Source: Lysobacteraceae bacterium (lineage in GTDB: Bacteria > Pseudomonadota > Gammaproteobacteria > Xanthomonadales > Xanthomonadaceae). From it: DNA of 16,537 nt. Both the position numbers and the translations under genes were made by a program. Where the stretch lies: the NCBI GenBank assembly GCA_027483745.1, contig JAIXTZ010000235.1:1-16537 (forward strand). Direction: 5' to 3'. The notes below the pieces were generated by a model that had not been told where the DNA came from, searched no databases, and saw nothing but the letters and a program-made list of their open reading frames with translations. Shown in pieces: positions 1-8,433 of the stretch (positions are counted from its first letter, which is position 1; the number at the start of each line of letters is the position of its first letter).

Positions 1-288
1 GTGGGCGTGAACACCTTCCTCGGCAAGGACCACGGCGGCGAGATCACCACCACCATCGAGCTGATCCGCAGCACGGAAGACGAAAAGGGCCAGCAGATCA
101 CCAACGTGCGCGCCTACCAGAGCGCGCGGAATGGTGGCGCCTCAGAGGGCCTGAAGCCCCTGCAGCAGACGGCGCGGAAGCGCGAGAACCTGTTCGCTGC
201 GCTGGTGGAAGCGGTGAAGACCCACAGCCTCGGTCAGATCAGCCATGCGCTGTATGAGGTGGGTGGGGAGTATCGAAGGAATATGTAG
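1..288 (+). CDS. icmF: C-terminal end of acyl-CoA mutase (fused isobutyryl-CoA mutase IcmF-like), 5' truncated by window
   Basis: The last 95 residues of a larger protein are visible; the GTG at base 1 is an internal valine, not a start. The C-terminal pattern, with TTIELIRSTEDEK, NVRAYQ, RENLFAALVEAVK, SLGQISHALYEVGG and a final YRRNM, is what I recall of the B12-dependent acyl-CoA mutase family, in particular the fused IcmF enzymes. In those an AdoCbl domain, a G-protein chaperone and the mutase subunit form one chain that interconverts isobutyryl-CoA and n-butyryl-CoA in the cytoplasm. Only the very end of the TIM-barrel subunit is present, so the fused architecture and any substrate-defining residues cannot be seen. 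A methylmalonyl-CoA mutase large subunit is the alternative. It lies 36 bp before the next gene on the same strand, with no hairpin between them. Confidence 0.7.
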   Translation: MGVNTFLGKDHGGEITTTIELIRSTEDEKGQQITNVRAYQSARNGGASEGLKPLQQTARKRENLFAALVEAVKTHSLGQISHALYEVGGEYRRNM

Positions 289-324
289 CTTCTTTGGCTT
301 ACGCCCTAATCACAAGGAGTGGAA

Positions 325-2952
325 ATGCGTCAGTCCGAAAGTGATGTTGAGCAGCAATTCGTATATCCCCTTCTCACCAGCCCGGCTCCGTTGGGGTTGG
401 GGATTGATTCTTCACGAGTCAAGACGAAGGCAAACATCAAAAGGTTGACGGTCGGCAAAGGGGCTTCAAGGAAGCTGTACTTTCCTGACTACGCGGTGGT
501 TATCGACGGAGTGCCCGTACTAATCGTCGAGGTAAAGGCGCCAGGGGAAGACCTTGATGAGGCGTTCCGCGAGGCGCGGCTATACGCCTCCGAGATAAAT
601 TCTTCTTACTCAGCAGGCCTCAATCCCTGCGGCCGAGTAATCGCAACGGATGGTGTTCGACTGGTTGCTGGTTACTGGGATCAATCTTCATTTGAGCTGG
701 ATGCGGGAGTCGCTGAGTTTTCTCCGGTTGATCCCGGTCTGTGTCAGTTAATCACCTTCGCTGGGGTTAAGTCGCTAACCGAAGCTGCGCATTCGGTGCT
801 GAAGGCTGCATCGAAAGATGCGGTCTTTTGTCGGCCGACCTCGCAGCTCGGCGGAAGAGTTGTAGCCGAAGAGTCTGTGGGCGAGAACTCCTTCGGTGCG
901 AATGTTTCGGTGGAGTACAGGTATCTCTTTAATCCAGAGAGCGCCGCTGATCGCGAGAGGGTTGTTCGCAACGCGTACGTTTCGTCGCGTCGGCGCATGT
1001 CGCACGTCGGGCCAATAGACAAGATTATTCGAGCGGCAGTTCCGCCGCACATTCTCGATGCTCGAGAGATTGCTGACCTCGAAAAGCCTGTCGAGTTGAG
1101 CAATCAGTTGCGGAAGTTGGTTGGAAAGCAGAGTGAAATCTGCTTGTTGATCGGCAGCGTGGGTTCTGGGAAGTCCACCTTCGCGGACTATTTGCGCATC
1201 GAAGGGCTGCCAACGGACCTCGCATCACTGACTACCTGGTTCAGTCTCAACTTGAACTTGGCGCCGCTCTCTGCGGACAAGATCTACGATTGGATTCTTG
1301 ATGAGCTGCTATCCGTTGCGAAGTCAAAGTTTCCCCAGGTCGACTTTGATGAGTTGTCGTTTCTTCGAAGGGTCTATGCAACTCAGCTGGCGCGTGTAGA
1401 GAAAGGAAGGGCGGCTCTCTTTTCGCCCGACTCTGATCAGTTTCGACAAGCCATTTTTGATGAGCTGTGTAGGCTGCAGTCGGACAAGCTCGAAACGACA
1501 AGGGCCGTTCTTGACTATCTGTTCCGTGCGAAAGGCAAGCACATAATTGTAGTTCTTGATAACTGCGACAAGCGGGGCCGTGACGAGCAGCTTTTGATGT
1601 TTGAGGTTGCTTCTTGGCTTAAGGCGAAACTGGGCTGCACTATATTCTTGCCTTTACGAGATACGACGTACGATCAGTTTCGAGCGATTCCTCCTCTGGA
1701 TACGGTAATCAAGGACCTGGTCTTTCGGATCGACCCGCCGCTTCTTGAGAAGGTGCTCTACGCGCGACTTAACTACGCGATTCGCGAGATATCGGCCAAC
1801 ACGCAGTCTTTTGGTTACGTACTGCCCAATGGAATGCGTGTTGAGTGTTCAAGGAACGAGGTGGGTGACTACCTGAGGTCGATCGTCGCATCTCTTTTTC
1901 AGGATGGGTCGTTCCGACGAATCATCACGGGCTTGGCAGGAAGGAACATTCGCCGAGGACTCGAGATAGTCTTGGATTTCTGCAAGAGCGGCTACATCAA
2001 TGAGGCGGAAATCCTAAAGATTCGCAGCAGTCGAGGCGAGCACAAGATTCCGAATCACTTAATCTCGAGAATCCTTCTGAAGGGGAAGCGGCGGTACTAC
2101 TCGGACGACGCATCTAGCATCAAGAGTCTGTTCTTTGCTGATGCCGACGACAGCCAGCCAAATCCTTTCGCTCGGCTTGCAATCCTTCATTGGCTGAAGG
2201 ACAAGAGAAAAGAGTACGGGCCGAATAGGACGAAGGGGTTTCATCGTGTCGGAGACATGATTGACGCTCTGCAGGAACTCGGATTCTCGGCCCATCGAAT
2301 GATGGTCGAGGTTCAGTCGCTTGTTGAGGCTGACTGTATTGATTCCGAGACGAGGGGGGCATCACTTTCTTTCGATGATCTCATCACGATCGCGCCGGCC
2401 GGCTTTATTCATCTTGACCTAGTCGGCGACGTCAACTACCTCGCGACTGTTGCCGAGGACGTGCTCTTCGACTCGAAAGAGGCCGCGCGCAGGGTTGCGG
2501 ACAATATGGTGGGTCGGGGAGTTTTCCCGGTGGACAGTAGGCAGGCGGCACTTAGCTCTGCGTCGCTGCTTCTTGAGTACCTGGAGAGGTATCGGTCGCA
2601 ATACCTCATTGGCGAGGTAAGGCTTTCGGCTGAAACTCAATCAACTTACATTGAGCTGATTGCCGATGCTGCAGTTCGGCTCGCAAGGTTGAAAGACAAC
2701 GATCATGCATACCGAAGTTACGAAGGATTGCTTGAGCAATACCCGCCGGGCGCCGAAGAGGCGGGGCAGGTGCGATCTGTCCAAACTTATGGCTTCTTCG
2801 TCGATTTTGGATCAAGAGGCCACGGGCTCGTACACCGTAGCAATTTCAAAGGTCTTGGCGCGGACATTGAGCCGGGGGATTGGGTGTTGGTCAAGGTGCT
2901 CAAATACGATCTTGATAAGCAACGCTTTGATCTCGAGTTGATTGATGCTTAA
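325..2952 (+). CDS. HsdR_N-like nuclease + P-loop NTPase + S1 domain protein, probable defence gene
   Basis: An 875-residue protein in three parts. (1) Residues about 1-130 resemble the type I restriction HsdR N-terminal domain, with a PD-(D/E)XK core: D55 in FPDYAVVIDG and E69-V-K71 in IVEVKAPGE. (2) A P-loop NTPase has Walker A GSVGSGKST at 277-285, Walker B IIVVLD at 407-412 and a possible arginine sensor in LPLRDTTY (R445); this looks STAND/AAA-like but I cannot name the subfamily. (3) The C-terminus from about 813 reads as an S1 RNA-binding fold (VQTYGFFVDFG, GHGLVH, PGDWVLVKV). ATG 325 was chosen over GTG 319 because AAGGAG (314-319) lies 5 nt before it. Base composition is less GC-rich than both neighbours, which suggests acquisition. 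Nuclease plus signalling-type NTPase suggests an anti-phage role, with the S1 domain perhaps sensing or binding RNA; that role is inference. Confidence 0.8.
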   Translation: MRQSESDVEQQFVYPLLTSPAPLGLGIDSSRVKTKANIKRLTVGKGASRKLYFPDYAVVIDGVPVLIVEVKAPGEDLDEAFREARLYASEINSSYSAGLNPCGRVIATDGVRLVAGYWDQSSFELDAGVAEFSPVDPGLCQLITFAGVKSLTEAAHSVLKAASKDAVFCRPTSQLGGRVVAEESVGENSFGANVSVEYRYLFNPESAADRERVVRNAYVSSRRRMSHVGPIDKIIRAAVPPHILDAREIADLEKPVELSNQLRKLVGKQSEICLLIGSVGSGKSTFADYLRIEGLPTDLASLTTWFSLNLNLAPLSADKIYDWILDELLSVAKSKFPQVDFDELSFLRRVYATQLARVEKGRAALFSPDSDQFRQAIFDELCRLQSDKLETTRAVLDYLFRAKGKHIIVVLDNCDKRGRDEQLLMFEVASWLKAKLGCTIFLPLRDTTYDQFRAIPPLDTVIKDLVFRIDPPLLEKVLYARLNYAIREISANTQSFGYVLPNGMRVECSRNEVGDYLRSIVASLFQDGSFRRIITGLAGRNIRRGLEIVLDFCKSGYINEAEILKIRSSRGEHKIPNHLISRILLKGKRRYYSDDASSIKSLFFADADDSQPNPFARLAILHWLKDKRKEYGPNRTKGFHRVGDMIDALQELGFSAHRMMVEVQSLVEADCIDSETRGASLSFDDLITIAPAGFIHLDLVGDVNYLATVAEDVLFDSKEAARRVADNMVGRGVFPVDSRQAALSSASLLLEYLERYRSQYLIGEVRLSAETQSTYIELIADAAVRLARLKDNDHAYRSYEGLLEQYPPGAEEAGQVRSVQTYGFFVDFGSRGHGLVHRSNFKGLGADIEPGDWVLVKVLKYDLDKQRFDLELIDA

Positions 2953-3109
2953 GTTGATCTTTTGGGCGCAGATCTGGGTCTTCCTTTGGCGTTTAGGTAT
3001 TCCGACCGAAGAGACTTCTCAGTAATCGCCCATGCTGCGCTGTCTACTTTGGTGTGGTGTCGAGACCTGTTTTTTTGCGCCTTATTGAGTCTCGCCACGG
3101 AGCATGGTT

Positions 3110-5116
3110 GTGTGCCCGTCAATGAATTTTCGACGAAGCGGCTATGGTTGTTCCCTCAAAGGCTTCGCGGCCGTTGATGTTGGGGATGTGATTGGTGGGC
3201 TTGTACAGCGCTCGGTATTCGACGTTGACCAGGCACAAGTTGCCGCATGGCAGGGCAGCATCTTGTGCCTCCAAGCGGCTCTCGCACCTCTGGGCTCTGA
3301 TGGACATCTTTTCCTTGAGTTCGATGTGCCCCGCCTCGGCCGACGCATTGACGCGGTGTTGGTGCTTCGCCACGCGGTCTTTGTCATCGAGTTCAAGGTC
3401 GGAGCAAAGGCCTTCTTGGCTGCCGATCTCGATCAGGTGGTCGACTACGCGCTCGACCTGAAGCACTTCCACGAGACCAGCCACGACGTGCCGGTCGTGC
3501 CGATCTTGGTCGCCACCGAGGCGCGGGCCGTCACCGTGCAGGCCGCGATGGATGGCGCGGTGCCGAACCTGTTGCTGCCCATGCGCTGCACGCCCGAGAC
3601 CTTGGGGCAGGGCATCGCCTTGGCGCTGGAGCTCACCGATGGCCCGACCATCGATCCCGAGGCGTGGGTGCGTGGCCGCTACAAGCCCACGCCCACCATC
3701 GTCGAGGCGGCGATGGCGCTCTATGCCCGGCACAGCGTGGCCGACATTTCGCGCAGCGACGCCGCCAACCTCGGGCAGACCTCGGGCTTCGTGAATCAGG
3801 TGATCGCCCGTGCGCGGCAGGAGGGGCGCAAGGCCATCTGCTTCGTCACCGGCGTGCCCGGCGCCGGCAAGACGCTGGTGGGGCTGGATGTCGCCACTCA
3901 AAGCACCAATGCCGAGGCCGAGCTGCATGCCGTGTACCTCTCGGGCAATGGCCCCTTGGTGCAGGTGCTGCAAGAGGCCTTGGCGCGGGACCGTAAGCGC
4001 CGCGAGGAAGAGCAGGGCCGCTCGCTCGGCATCGGCGAGGCGCGCCGGCAGGTGAAGAGCTTTATCCAAAGCGTCCACCACTTCCGCGATGCGGGGTTGG
4101 CGGACCCCACGCCGCCCATCGATCACGTGGCCATCTTCGATGAGGCCCAGCGCGCGTGGAACCGCGAGCAGACGGCCAGCTTCATGCAGCGCAAGCGCGG
4201 GCAGGCGGGCTTCGACCTCTCGGAGCCGGAGTTCCTGATCTCGTGCCTCGACCGCCACCCCACCTGGGCGGTGGTGGTGTGCCTGGTCGGCAACGGGCAG
4301 GAGATCAACACCGGCGAGGCCGGCATTGCCGAATGGCTGGGCTCGGTCGAGCGTCGCTTCCCCGAGTGGGAGGTGTATGTCTCGCCGGAGCTGGGGCAGG
4401 GCGACGCCACCGTGGCCGCGCTCAAGGCGCGGGTGCAGGCCCGCGACAAGCTGCACGAGGCGCCGTCACTGCATCTGGCCACGTCGGTGCGCTCGTTCCG
4501 CTCGGAGCGCTACTCCGAGTTCGTGAACCGCCTGCTGGACCTCGACGTGGACGGCGCCAAGGCGCTGTTGCCCGAGGCCACAGCACGCTTCCCCTTGCGC
4601 CTCACCCGCAACCTCGCCGCCGCCAAAGCGTGGCTGCGCGCTCGGGCGCGCGGCAGCGAGCGCTACGGCATCGTCGTGTCGTCGGAGGCCCAACGGCTGC
4701 GCCCCCACGCCATCGACGTGCGGGTGAAGGTGGACCCGGTGCACTGGTTCTTGGCGGGCAAGGAGGACACGCGCTCGTCCTACTACCTCGAAGACGTGGC
4801 GACCGAGTTTCAGGTGCAGGGCTTGGAGCTCGACTGGACCTGCGTGGTCTGGGACGGCGACCTGCGACATGCCGGCGATGCGTGGTCGCACCACAGCTTC
4901 GTCGGCGACCGCTGGACCAAGATCCTCAAAGACGACCGCCGCGCTTACTTGGTCAACGCCTACCGCGTGCTGCTCACCCGCGCCCGGCAGGGCACGGTGA
5001 TCGTGGTGCCCGAAGGCGATGCGGCCGACACCACGCGGGCGCCGGCGTTCTACGATCCGGTCTACCAATACCTGCGCCATGTCGGCGTCGCGGAGCTCGC
5101 TGAAAGCACGGCCTGA
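3110..5116 (+). CDS. PD-(D/E)XK nuclease + DUF2075 (Schlafen group 3-like) helicase-type ATPase
   Basis: About 668 residues. The N-terminal third has a nuclease-like core, D81 in GRRIDAVLVL and E94-F-K96 in VFVIEFKVG, followed by a glutamine/tyrosine helix (DLDQVVDYALDL). The ATPase part has Walker A GVPGAGKT at 248-255, Walker B IFDEAQ (D344), a Q/E switch region (VVVCLVGNGQEIN), and the late helicase motifs EFQVQGLELDW and AYRVLLTRARQG. This order fits DUF2075/SLFN-group helicase-like proteins, often seen in defence islands. GTG 3110 has GGAG 7 nt upstream (3099-3102); ATG 3104 is too close to that site, while ATG 3122 fits the usual N-terminus of the family as I remember it. The gene is GC-rich, unlike the gene 157 bp upstream, so the two may not have arrived together. 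The 157-bp gap shows no clear terminator or promoter. Confidence 0.82.
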   Translation: MCPSMNFRRSGYGCSLKGFAAVDVGDVIGGLVQRSVFDVDQAQVAAWQGSILCLQAALAPLGSDGHLFLEFDVPRLGRRIDAVLVLRHAVFVIEFKVGAKAFLAADLDQVVDYALDLKHFHETSHDVPVVPILVATEARAVTVQAAMDGAVPNLLLPMRCTPETLGQGIALALELTDGPTIDPEAWVRGRYKPTPTIVEAAMALYARHSVADISRSDAANLGQTSGFVNQVIARARQEGRKAICFVTGVPGAGKTLVGLDVATQSTNAEAELHAVYLSGNGPLVQVLQEALARDRKRREEEQGRSLGIGEARRQVKSFIQSVHHFRDAGLADPTPPIDHVAIFDEAQRAWNREQTASFMQRKRGQAGFDLSEPEFLISCLDRHPTWAVVVCLVGNGQEINTGEAGIAEWLGSVERRFPEWEVYVSPELGQGDATVAALKARVQARDKLHEAPSLHLATSVRSFRSERYSEFVNRLLDLDVDGAKALLPEATARFPLRLTRNLAAAKAWLRARARGSERYGIVVSSEAQRLRPHAIDVRVKVDPVHWFLAGKEDTRSSYYLEDVATEFQVQGLELDWTCVVWDGDLRHAGDAWSHHSFVGDRWTKILKDDRRAYLVNAYRVLLTRARQGTVIVVPEGDAADTTRAPAFYDPVYQYLRHVGVAELAESTA

Positions 5117-5179
5117 TGGCTAAGCGATGTGCGTCGCCTTCGGCGATGGCAGGAAGCAACCACTGGAAAGGAGTCCTTA

Positions 5180-5839
5180 ATGCGTGCGTTGACGATCCCC
5201 CTGATTCTGTTCGCTGCTTTTCTCTCGGGTTGTGCCCGCGAGGCGCCGGAAGAGCCCAAGCCCGAGCGTGCGGGCCAGCCCGTAAGCGGCGCGGAGTTTC
5301 TCGCGCGCACCGCGGCAACGGCAGCGGCATCGGCCACGGGGCAGGACGAGGTCGCACGTGACCAACTACGTGCGATGGGCGATGACTACCGCCGTGCGAT
5401 CAAGCTGGCCGACCCGGCCCGTGCCGTGAACCGTGAGCAGGCTCGCGAGGTCGCACGGGGCATCGAGGGCGTTCGTTCGGTGGCGTGGGTGGATGCCGCG
5501 AACCTGTACGTCATCGTTGAGCGCAACGAGCTCAAGACCGAGCAAACGATCGACCGTGTGTGTGTGGCATTGGAGCCGCTCGGCGACACGTTGGGCGTGG
5601 TCATCAATCTCCAGTCGGGGGAGGCGAGGACCGGCGCCGAGCTTCAGTTGTTGGTGCGCAATTGCCAGTTGGCGGTCGGTGAGCACGCCTTCCTCCACGA
5701 CCGCCGCGACCGCAATGTCGTTTCGGATGCGGTCTGGGCGCAGCACGAGGCCAACCAGCAGCGTGGCGCGACAGCGGAGAATCGCGAGGACGACGCGGCG
5801 AAGGTGCTCGAAGCCTCGACGCCGAGCGTTCACGACTAG
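5180..5839 (+). CDS. Small lipoprotein of unknown function
   Basis: A 219-residue protein with a lipoprotein signal peptide: a short basic start, a hydrophobic stretch and lipobox L-S-G-C, which makes Cys18 the lipidated residue. The mature part opens with a Pro/Glu/Lys-rich linker and an Ala-rich helix. A compact domain follows (about 95-190), containing GIEGVRSVAWVDAANLYVIV and CVALEPLGDTLGVVINLQSG. The start is set by AAAGGAG (5167-5173), 6 nt before ATG 5180; an upstream extension to 5129 in the same frame has no such site. I do not recognise a named family. In Xanthomonadaceae, immunity proteins against T4SS peptidoglycan-targeting effectors are often lipoproteins, so an orphan immunity role is possible but unproven. 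No effector gene follows it. Confidence 0.75.
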   Translation: MRALTIPLILFAAFLSGCAREAPEEPKPERAGQPVSGAEFLARTAATAAASATGQDEVARDQLRAMGDDYRRAIKLADPARAVNREQAREVARGIEGVRSVAWVDAANLYVIVERNELKTEQTIDRVCVALEPLGDTLGVVINLQSGEARTGAELQLLVRNCQLAVGEHAFLHDRRDRNVVSDAVWAQHEANQQRGATAENREDDAAKVLEASTPSVHD

Positions 5840-6018
5840 GGTCGACTTGCGCCTTGGCACTTCCGATGATCGGCACTCTGATCCGCAGGTTTGGCGGGCT
5901 TGATAGTCAGCATTCGCTGCACTGATCTTCGGAGAGGCTTCGTGGTTGTGGGAGTCGCAGTACGCGAGGTAACGTAGACGCTATCCGCGATTTTTTGTTC
6001 CGCTCAAGGAAGACCCCC

Positions 6019-7023
6019 GTGCGCAAACTCCTCGTCGCTGCGACTCTCGTCACGTGCGGATTCCTCTCTCCCCCGAGCAGCGCCCAGACGCTCCCTCCGA
6101 ACGGTTGGTTCGACCACGTCGACGCTTGCTTCGGATACAACCAAGTGTTTAGGTCGAGCGGCCTCAACAGCATCTCTACACCGGCGGTCGCGCAACGTAC
6201 GTCTTTGACGTTCTCAACGCTCGAATCAAGCGGAAAGCCATCAACCAGAAACCTGCGCGTTGCATTGTGGCGGCAGGAGTGTGCGAATAATCCTCGATTC
6301 CCGATTCTGATGATGCGCTTCGAGGAGATTCGCAGTCCGACCACTCCTCAGGATCGAAGCGGCACGCCGCTAAGGAGCGTCGACATTGAGCTGATCCAGG
6401 ATGGCAAGGTGACTAATGCAGAGAGCTTCGGGTCTTGCTCATTAGACATCTGCAGAAAGGACGAGGATTACATCTTTGAGTTTGACCCAAGCTTTTCCGA
6501 GAGGGGCACGATTATCGTCGCTCAAGCCCGGGATCCGAACGTGTTGCTTCGCAACGCATTCCAGTTTCGTTTCCGCGGAACGACTCAGGTTGTCAATTTC
6601 GGCGGCACCATCGCGGGTGGTGAGGATATGCCGATGGCTGGAACGCTAAACGGCACGTACTTCGATCCGGCGCGGAGCGGCGAAGGCATCATGGTGGATT
6701 TCTTTGCCATGGGCACGAACCAGAAAGGAATCTTTGTGTCTTGGTACACCTATGACGATTCCGGCAGAGGATTATGGTTGGTGGGAAATGCTTCGCTTTC
6801 TCCAGGCGCTACATCCGTGGATGTGCCCATGATCGTCACGGAGGGTGGGCAGTTCGGCCCTCTCTTCCAGGCCTCCCGAGTTCGCCGTTCGGCGTGGGGA
6901 AGCATCAATCTGCGGTTCCCTAGCTGCGGCTCCGCGGTAATGCGCTACACGCGCGCCGCGGATGGGCAGAGCGGGCAGTACCGCATGTCGCGCCTCGGCC
7001 AGGCGAGCGACGTTCGATGCTGA
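6019..7023 (+). CDS. Secreted protein with C-terminal SGEGI / WYTYDD domain, first of two tandem paralogues
   Basis: A 334-residue exported protein. GTG 6019 is chosen because AAGGAAGA (6006-6013) precedes it and a classical signal peptide starts there (MRKLLVAATL, cleavage probably after SSA before Q). The middle of the protein has no motif I know. From about residue 210 it carries LNGTYFDPARSGEGIMVDFF, then SWYTYDDSGRGLWLVGN and MRYTR near the end. This is a tryptophan/tyrosine-rich beta domain I recall from many secreted proteins of Xanthomonadales, without an assigned function. Four cysteines (in DAC, ECANN, PSC and the final residue) are conserved in the next gene, which suggests disulfides outside the cytoplasm. 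This copy has an extra pair in SCSLDIC. A weak -10-like TATCCG lies at 5982-5987. Confidence 0.85.
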   Translation: MRKLLVAATLVTCGFLSPPSSAQTLPPNGWFDHVDACFGYNQVFRSSGLNSISTPAVAQRTSLTFSTLESSGKPSTRNLRVALWRQECANNPRFPILMMRFEEIRSPTTPQDRSGTPLRSVDIELIQDGKVTNAESFGSCSLDICRKDEDYIFEFDPSFSERGTIIVAQARDPNVLLRNAFQFRFRGTTQVVNFGGTIAGGEDMPMAGTLNGTYFDPARSGEGIMVDFFAMGTNQKGIFVSWYTYDDSGRGLWLVGNASLSPGATSVDVPMIVTEGGQFGPLFQASRVRRSAWGSINLRFPSCGSAVMRYTRAADGQSGQYRMSRLGQASDVRC

Positions 7024-7137
7024 CGAGCTCAGCTCGGGATCCACGGCCAACTGCGCTTTGCTTCAGGCGCCTTCGAACGCCAGCTTGAGAACGTTCTATC
7101 CTGCGCGCCGCTGCCGGCGTTGCCCCTCAGATTACCC

Positions 7138-8121
7138 ATGATCATGCACAAGCGAATCCTTGCCGCCGCGCTGTTGTTGCTTCTGCTGGTCCCCAGTTGG
7201 GGTTTCGCGCAAAACACTCCCCCGATTGGGCTCGTTCTGGACTGTTTGGCGCCCTACCCCGAAAGCTCATTCCGAGGCGCCGATGCTCTTCCAACGCCCG
7301 CAAGTGCGCAGCGTATCGACGTCAACCTTCGAAGGCTCGGTCAGTTCGGGCAAGAGTTCATCGTCAACGCTCGTGTGGCTGCATGGCGGCTTGAATGCGC
7401 CAACCATCCCCTTTTCCCCGTGCTGGTTTTGCGGTTCGAGAGAATTCGCTCGCAGTTCCTTCCCGATATGCCTGGCACCGACACCCTTTGGCTTGACGAC
7501 ATCGAGATTGTTCAAGGGGAGACGGTTTCCAACGCGCGAGTCTCTCGCCAATCCACAGAGCGAGTTGCAGAGTTTGGCTCCGGCTCTGGCCCCGGAAACA
7601 GAGGAACGCTGCTCGTCACGCATGCTCGCGATCCGCACGTTCTCCTACGCAGCGGGTTCAAGTTCCGCTTTCGTGGCACGACGCCAACCGTTACGTTCCA
7701 AGGCAGAGCGGATCGTAACGGTGACCTCTACGTCGCTGGGATACTCAATGGCACCTACTTTGATCCGTCGCGTAGCGGCGAAGGCATCATGGTGGACTTC
7801 TTCGACATCGGAAGCAGTCAGAAGGGGGTGTTCATTTCTTGGTACACCTATGACGACGCTGGTAACCCGCTTTGGTTGGTTGGAAACAGTACTTTGGCGG
7901 CAAATGTCACTCAGGCCGATGTGCCGATGATCGTGACGCGAGGTGGCCGCTTTGGCCCGCTGTTCAGGGCCAGTGACGTGACTCGCAGTCCGTGGGGCTC
8001 GGTCAATCTACGCTTCCCAAATTGCTCTACAGCCGTTATGCGATACGCGCGAGCTTCGGACGGTCAGACGGGTCAATACACGATGTCTCGTGTCGCCCCC
8101 CCCGACGGTGTCAGTTGCTGA
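7138..8121 (+). CDS. Secreted protein with C-terminal SGEGI / WYTYDD domain, second tandem paralogue
   Basis: A 327-residue paralogue of the preceding gene along its full length: signal peptide (MIMHKRILAAALLLLLL, cleavage after GFA), ECANH, FKFRFRGTTP, LNGTYFDPSRSGEGIMVDFF, SWYTYDDAGNPLWLVGN, FPNC and a terminal cysteine. ATG 7144 is an equally good start; neither has a strong ribosome site. The C-terminal half is closely similar to its neighbour while the N-terminal half has diverged, which suggests a tandem duplication with relaxed constraint on the N-terminal part. The gap to the first copy is 114 bp, so it may have its own weak promoter (TATCCT at 7098-7103). The function is unknown; the protein should be periplasmic or extracellular. 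Confidence 0.85.
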   Translation: MIMHKRILAAALLLLLLVPSWGFAQNTPPIGLVLDCLAPYPESSFRGADALPTPASAQRIDVNLRRLGQFGQEFIVNARVAAWRLECANHPLFPVLVLRFERIRSQFLPDMPGTDTLWLDDIEIVQGETVSNARVSRQSTERVAEFGSGSGPGNRGTLLVTHARDPHVLLRSGFKFRFRGTTPTVTFQGRADRNGDLYVAGILNGTYFDPSRSGEGIMVDFFDIGSSQKGVFISWYTYDDAGNPLWLVGNSTLAANVTQADVPMIVTRGGRFGPLFRASDVTRSPWGSVNLRFPNCSTAVMRYARASDGQTGQYTMSRVAPPDGVSC

Positions 8122-8147
8122 TTGGTGCCGATGCAGGCATGGGGTCC

Positions 8148-8272
8148 GCATCGCGCGACGCCCTCGGCGCGCTTGCGACTGTTTGGCTTGCCTCTATCGG
8201 ACATCGAGGTCGGCACGCTGAGATGTTCGCCCGCGTTCTGATAAGGACTGCAGGCGTCGCATCGCACGACGC
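8148..8272 (+). repeat. Two 14-nt direct repeats in a gene-free stretch
   Basis: GCATCGCGCGACGC at 8148-8161 and GCATCGCACGACGC at 8259-8272 differ at one position and lie 111 nt apart, inside the 312-bp gap 8122-8433. I see no convincing gene in this gap. The open frame that crosses it has no ribosome site and looks like chance in GC-rich DNA. The repeats could be remains of a small dispersed element or chance. Confidence 0.35.
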
Positions 8273-8390
8273 TTTGAGTTGGCGCTATGGCGATATGTCC
8301 TAGCACTGCTTCAAACACCGAGCCGATCAACCCCCTTGTCCGCGCCTTTCCGACACCGCACCGCGGGCTTCTCCTCCAGTCTCCTCGGCA

Positions 8391-8408
8391 CCCGCCACCC
8401 CTGGCGGG
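8391..8408. other. Short GC hairpin before the 8434 gene
   Basis: CCCGCCA (8391-8397) pairs exactly with TGGCGGG (8402-8408) around a 4-nt C loop. It is followed by CTTCCCCCC rather than a T tract, so it is a weak candidate for a terminator. It lies 13 nt before the ribosome site AGGAG (8422-8426) of the next gene and might act as a leader structure. Confidence 0.35.
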
Positions 8409-8433
8409 CTTCCCCCCAAACAGGAGACCCCCG

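Noticed and set aside
1..288. Independent 95-residue gene starting at GTG 1
   Set aside because: The sequence matches the interior and end of a mutase; the GTG is a window-edge artefact.
3119..4456. 445-codon open frame on the minus strand
   Set aside because: It lies opposite the DUF2075 gene, whose motifs are clear. Its composition (His/Arg/Gly/Leu-rich) is typical of the antisense of a GC-rich gene, and it has no recognisable domain.
4156..5103. 315-codon open frame on the plus strand inside the DUF2075 gene
   Set aside because: Out-of-frame shadow with Ala/Arg/Gly/Pro-rich translation; the helicase motifs run through the same bases in the real frame.
7992..8303. 103-codon open frame overlapping the end of the second secreted paralogue
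   Set aside because: Starts inside the real gene out of frame, with no ribosome site and no recognisable product.
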